A program made the position numbers and the translations under genes. The notes beneath the pieces were generated by a model. It made no database searches. It was not told the DNA's origin and saw only the letters and a list, made by a program, of their open reading frames with translations. A stretch of DNA of 5,274 nt from an uncultured bacterium (GTDB lineage: Bacteria; Verrucomicrobiota; Kiritimatiellia; RFP12; UBA1067), in NCBI GenBank assembly GCA_946401765.1, contig CAMIVJ010000231.1:1-5274 (forward strand). Reading direction: 5' to 3'. The stretch's first letter is position 1. Every line of letters starts with the position of its first letter. This document shows positions 5,107-5,274 of this stretch, piece by piece.

Positions 5107-5274
5107 GCCATTTCTTTCTATAGTAGGTGAGGCGCCGCCCTTCGGAGGCGCGGGCGGCGCGTAGGCGCTGCGGGCCTGGACGGATCGGTCGCCCGTCACC
5201 GGCAGGCTCTTGCGCGTGCCGTGCATCGCCACGACGAACGGATCCGGCACGCCGGCTGTCCGCGCGGCCCGACG
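5083..5274 (-). CDS. Unrecognised minus-strand gene, C-terminal part (start lies beyond the right edge)
   Basis: Read on the minus strand from the right edge, the frame is open for 63 codons and ends at TAG (5083-5085). In 5131-5274, 43 of 48 codons end in G or C, fitting the window's coding style better than the other frames I compared. The peptide includes DPFVVAMHGTRKSLPVTGD followed by a proline/glycine-rich segment and a polar tail; I cannot assign a family. The last 15 codons lose the G/C bias and run into the 10-bp repeat array, so the tail may have been extended by loss of an earlier stop. The gene converges on the packaging operon, so it belongs to a different transcription unit, either another phage module or the flanking chromosome. 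Confidence 0.6.
   Translation of the reverse strand, partial: RRAARTAGVPDPFVVAMHGTRKSLPVTGDRSVQARSAYAPPAPPKGGASPTIERNGGGLMEVE
5132..5160. other. GC-rich palindrome inside the minus-strand gene
   Basis: GCGCCGCCC (5132-5140) and GGGCGGCGC (5152-5160) form a perfect 9-bp stem with an 11-base loop. An alternative 5-bp stem pairs GCGCC (5132-5136) with GGCGC (5147-5151). It corresponds to a Pro/Ala/Gly-rich stretch of the minus-strand protein, so codon usage alone may produce it. No T-run follows on either strand. Confidence 0.4.

Noticed and set aside
4889..5164. Plus-strand frame of 91 residues across the convergent region
   Set aside because: Low-complexity Pro/Ser/His content, no ribosome binding site, overlaps the small ORF in another frame and lies antisense to the better-biased minus-strand gene.

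Overview
The window reads as part of the head/packaging module of a Mu-like (transposable-phage type) prophage or phage genome, carried in a high-GC bacterium. Hand-counted 60-base samples of the terminase and portal genes are about 67% GC, with strong C/G preference at third codon positions. The host cannot be named from this stretch. A Gram-negative or PVC-type bacterium is only a guess from the style of the proteins.

Layout, left to right on the + strand. (1) The 3' part of a Mu gp27-like, small-terminase-position protein (2-547), running in from outside the window. (2) A complete large terminase subunit of the Mu gp28 type (561-2213), with visible ATPase motifs and acidic nuclease residues. 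(3) A beta-class DNA amino-methyltransferase (2255-3160), placed between terminase and portal, which are normally adjacent in Mu. Its central part is clearly lower in GC (333 of 600 bases in 2401-3000, 55.5%). (4) A complete Mu gp29-like (DUF935) portal protein (3162-4742), starting one base after the methyltransferase stop. (5) A small 72-residue ORF of unknown function (4776-4994). (6) A short convergent intergenic stretch. (7) The 3' end of an unrecognised minus-strand gene (5083-5274) that runs out of the right edge. The MuF-type head protein (Mu gp30) that normally follows the portal is absent here, so synteny breaks after the portal.

Genes 1 to 4 (and perhaps 5) look like one rightward operon. 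Gaps are 1 to about 40 bases, each internal start has a purine-rich ribosome binding site, and no internal promoter or U-tract terminator is visible. The terminase would cut and pump DNA through the portal. The methyltransferase would modify phage and/or host DNA, probably against restriction.

The most unusual signal is a family of four short perfect hairpins, all in the same orientation. Each begins TGATGG and has an 8-bp stem of pattern GGMCGRKC with a variable loop. They lie at 593-613, 2212-2238, 4424-4449 and 4735-4761. Stem positions 3, 6 and 7 vary between copies, always with the compensating change on the other arm. Two copies sit exactly between a stop codon and the next ribosome binding site; two lie inside coding sequence. 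A second repeat of a different kind (TCAA every 10 bp, five times, 5057-5100) occupies the convergent region on the right.
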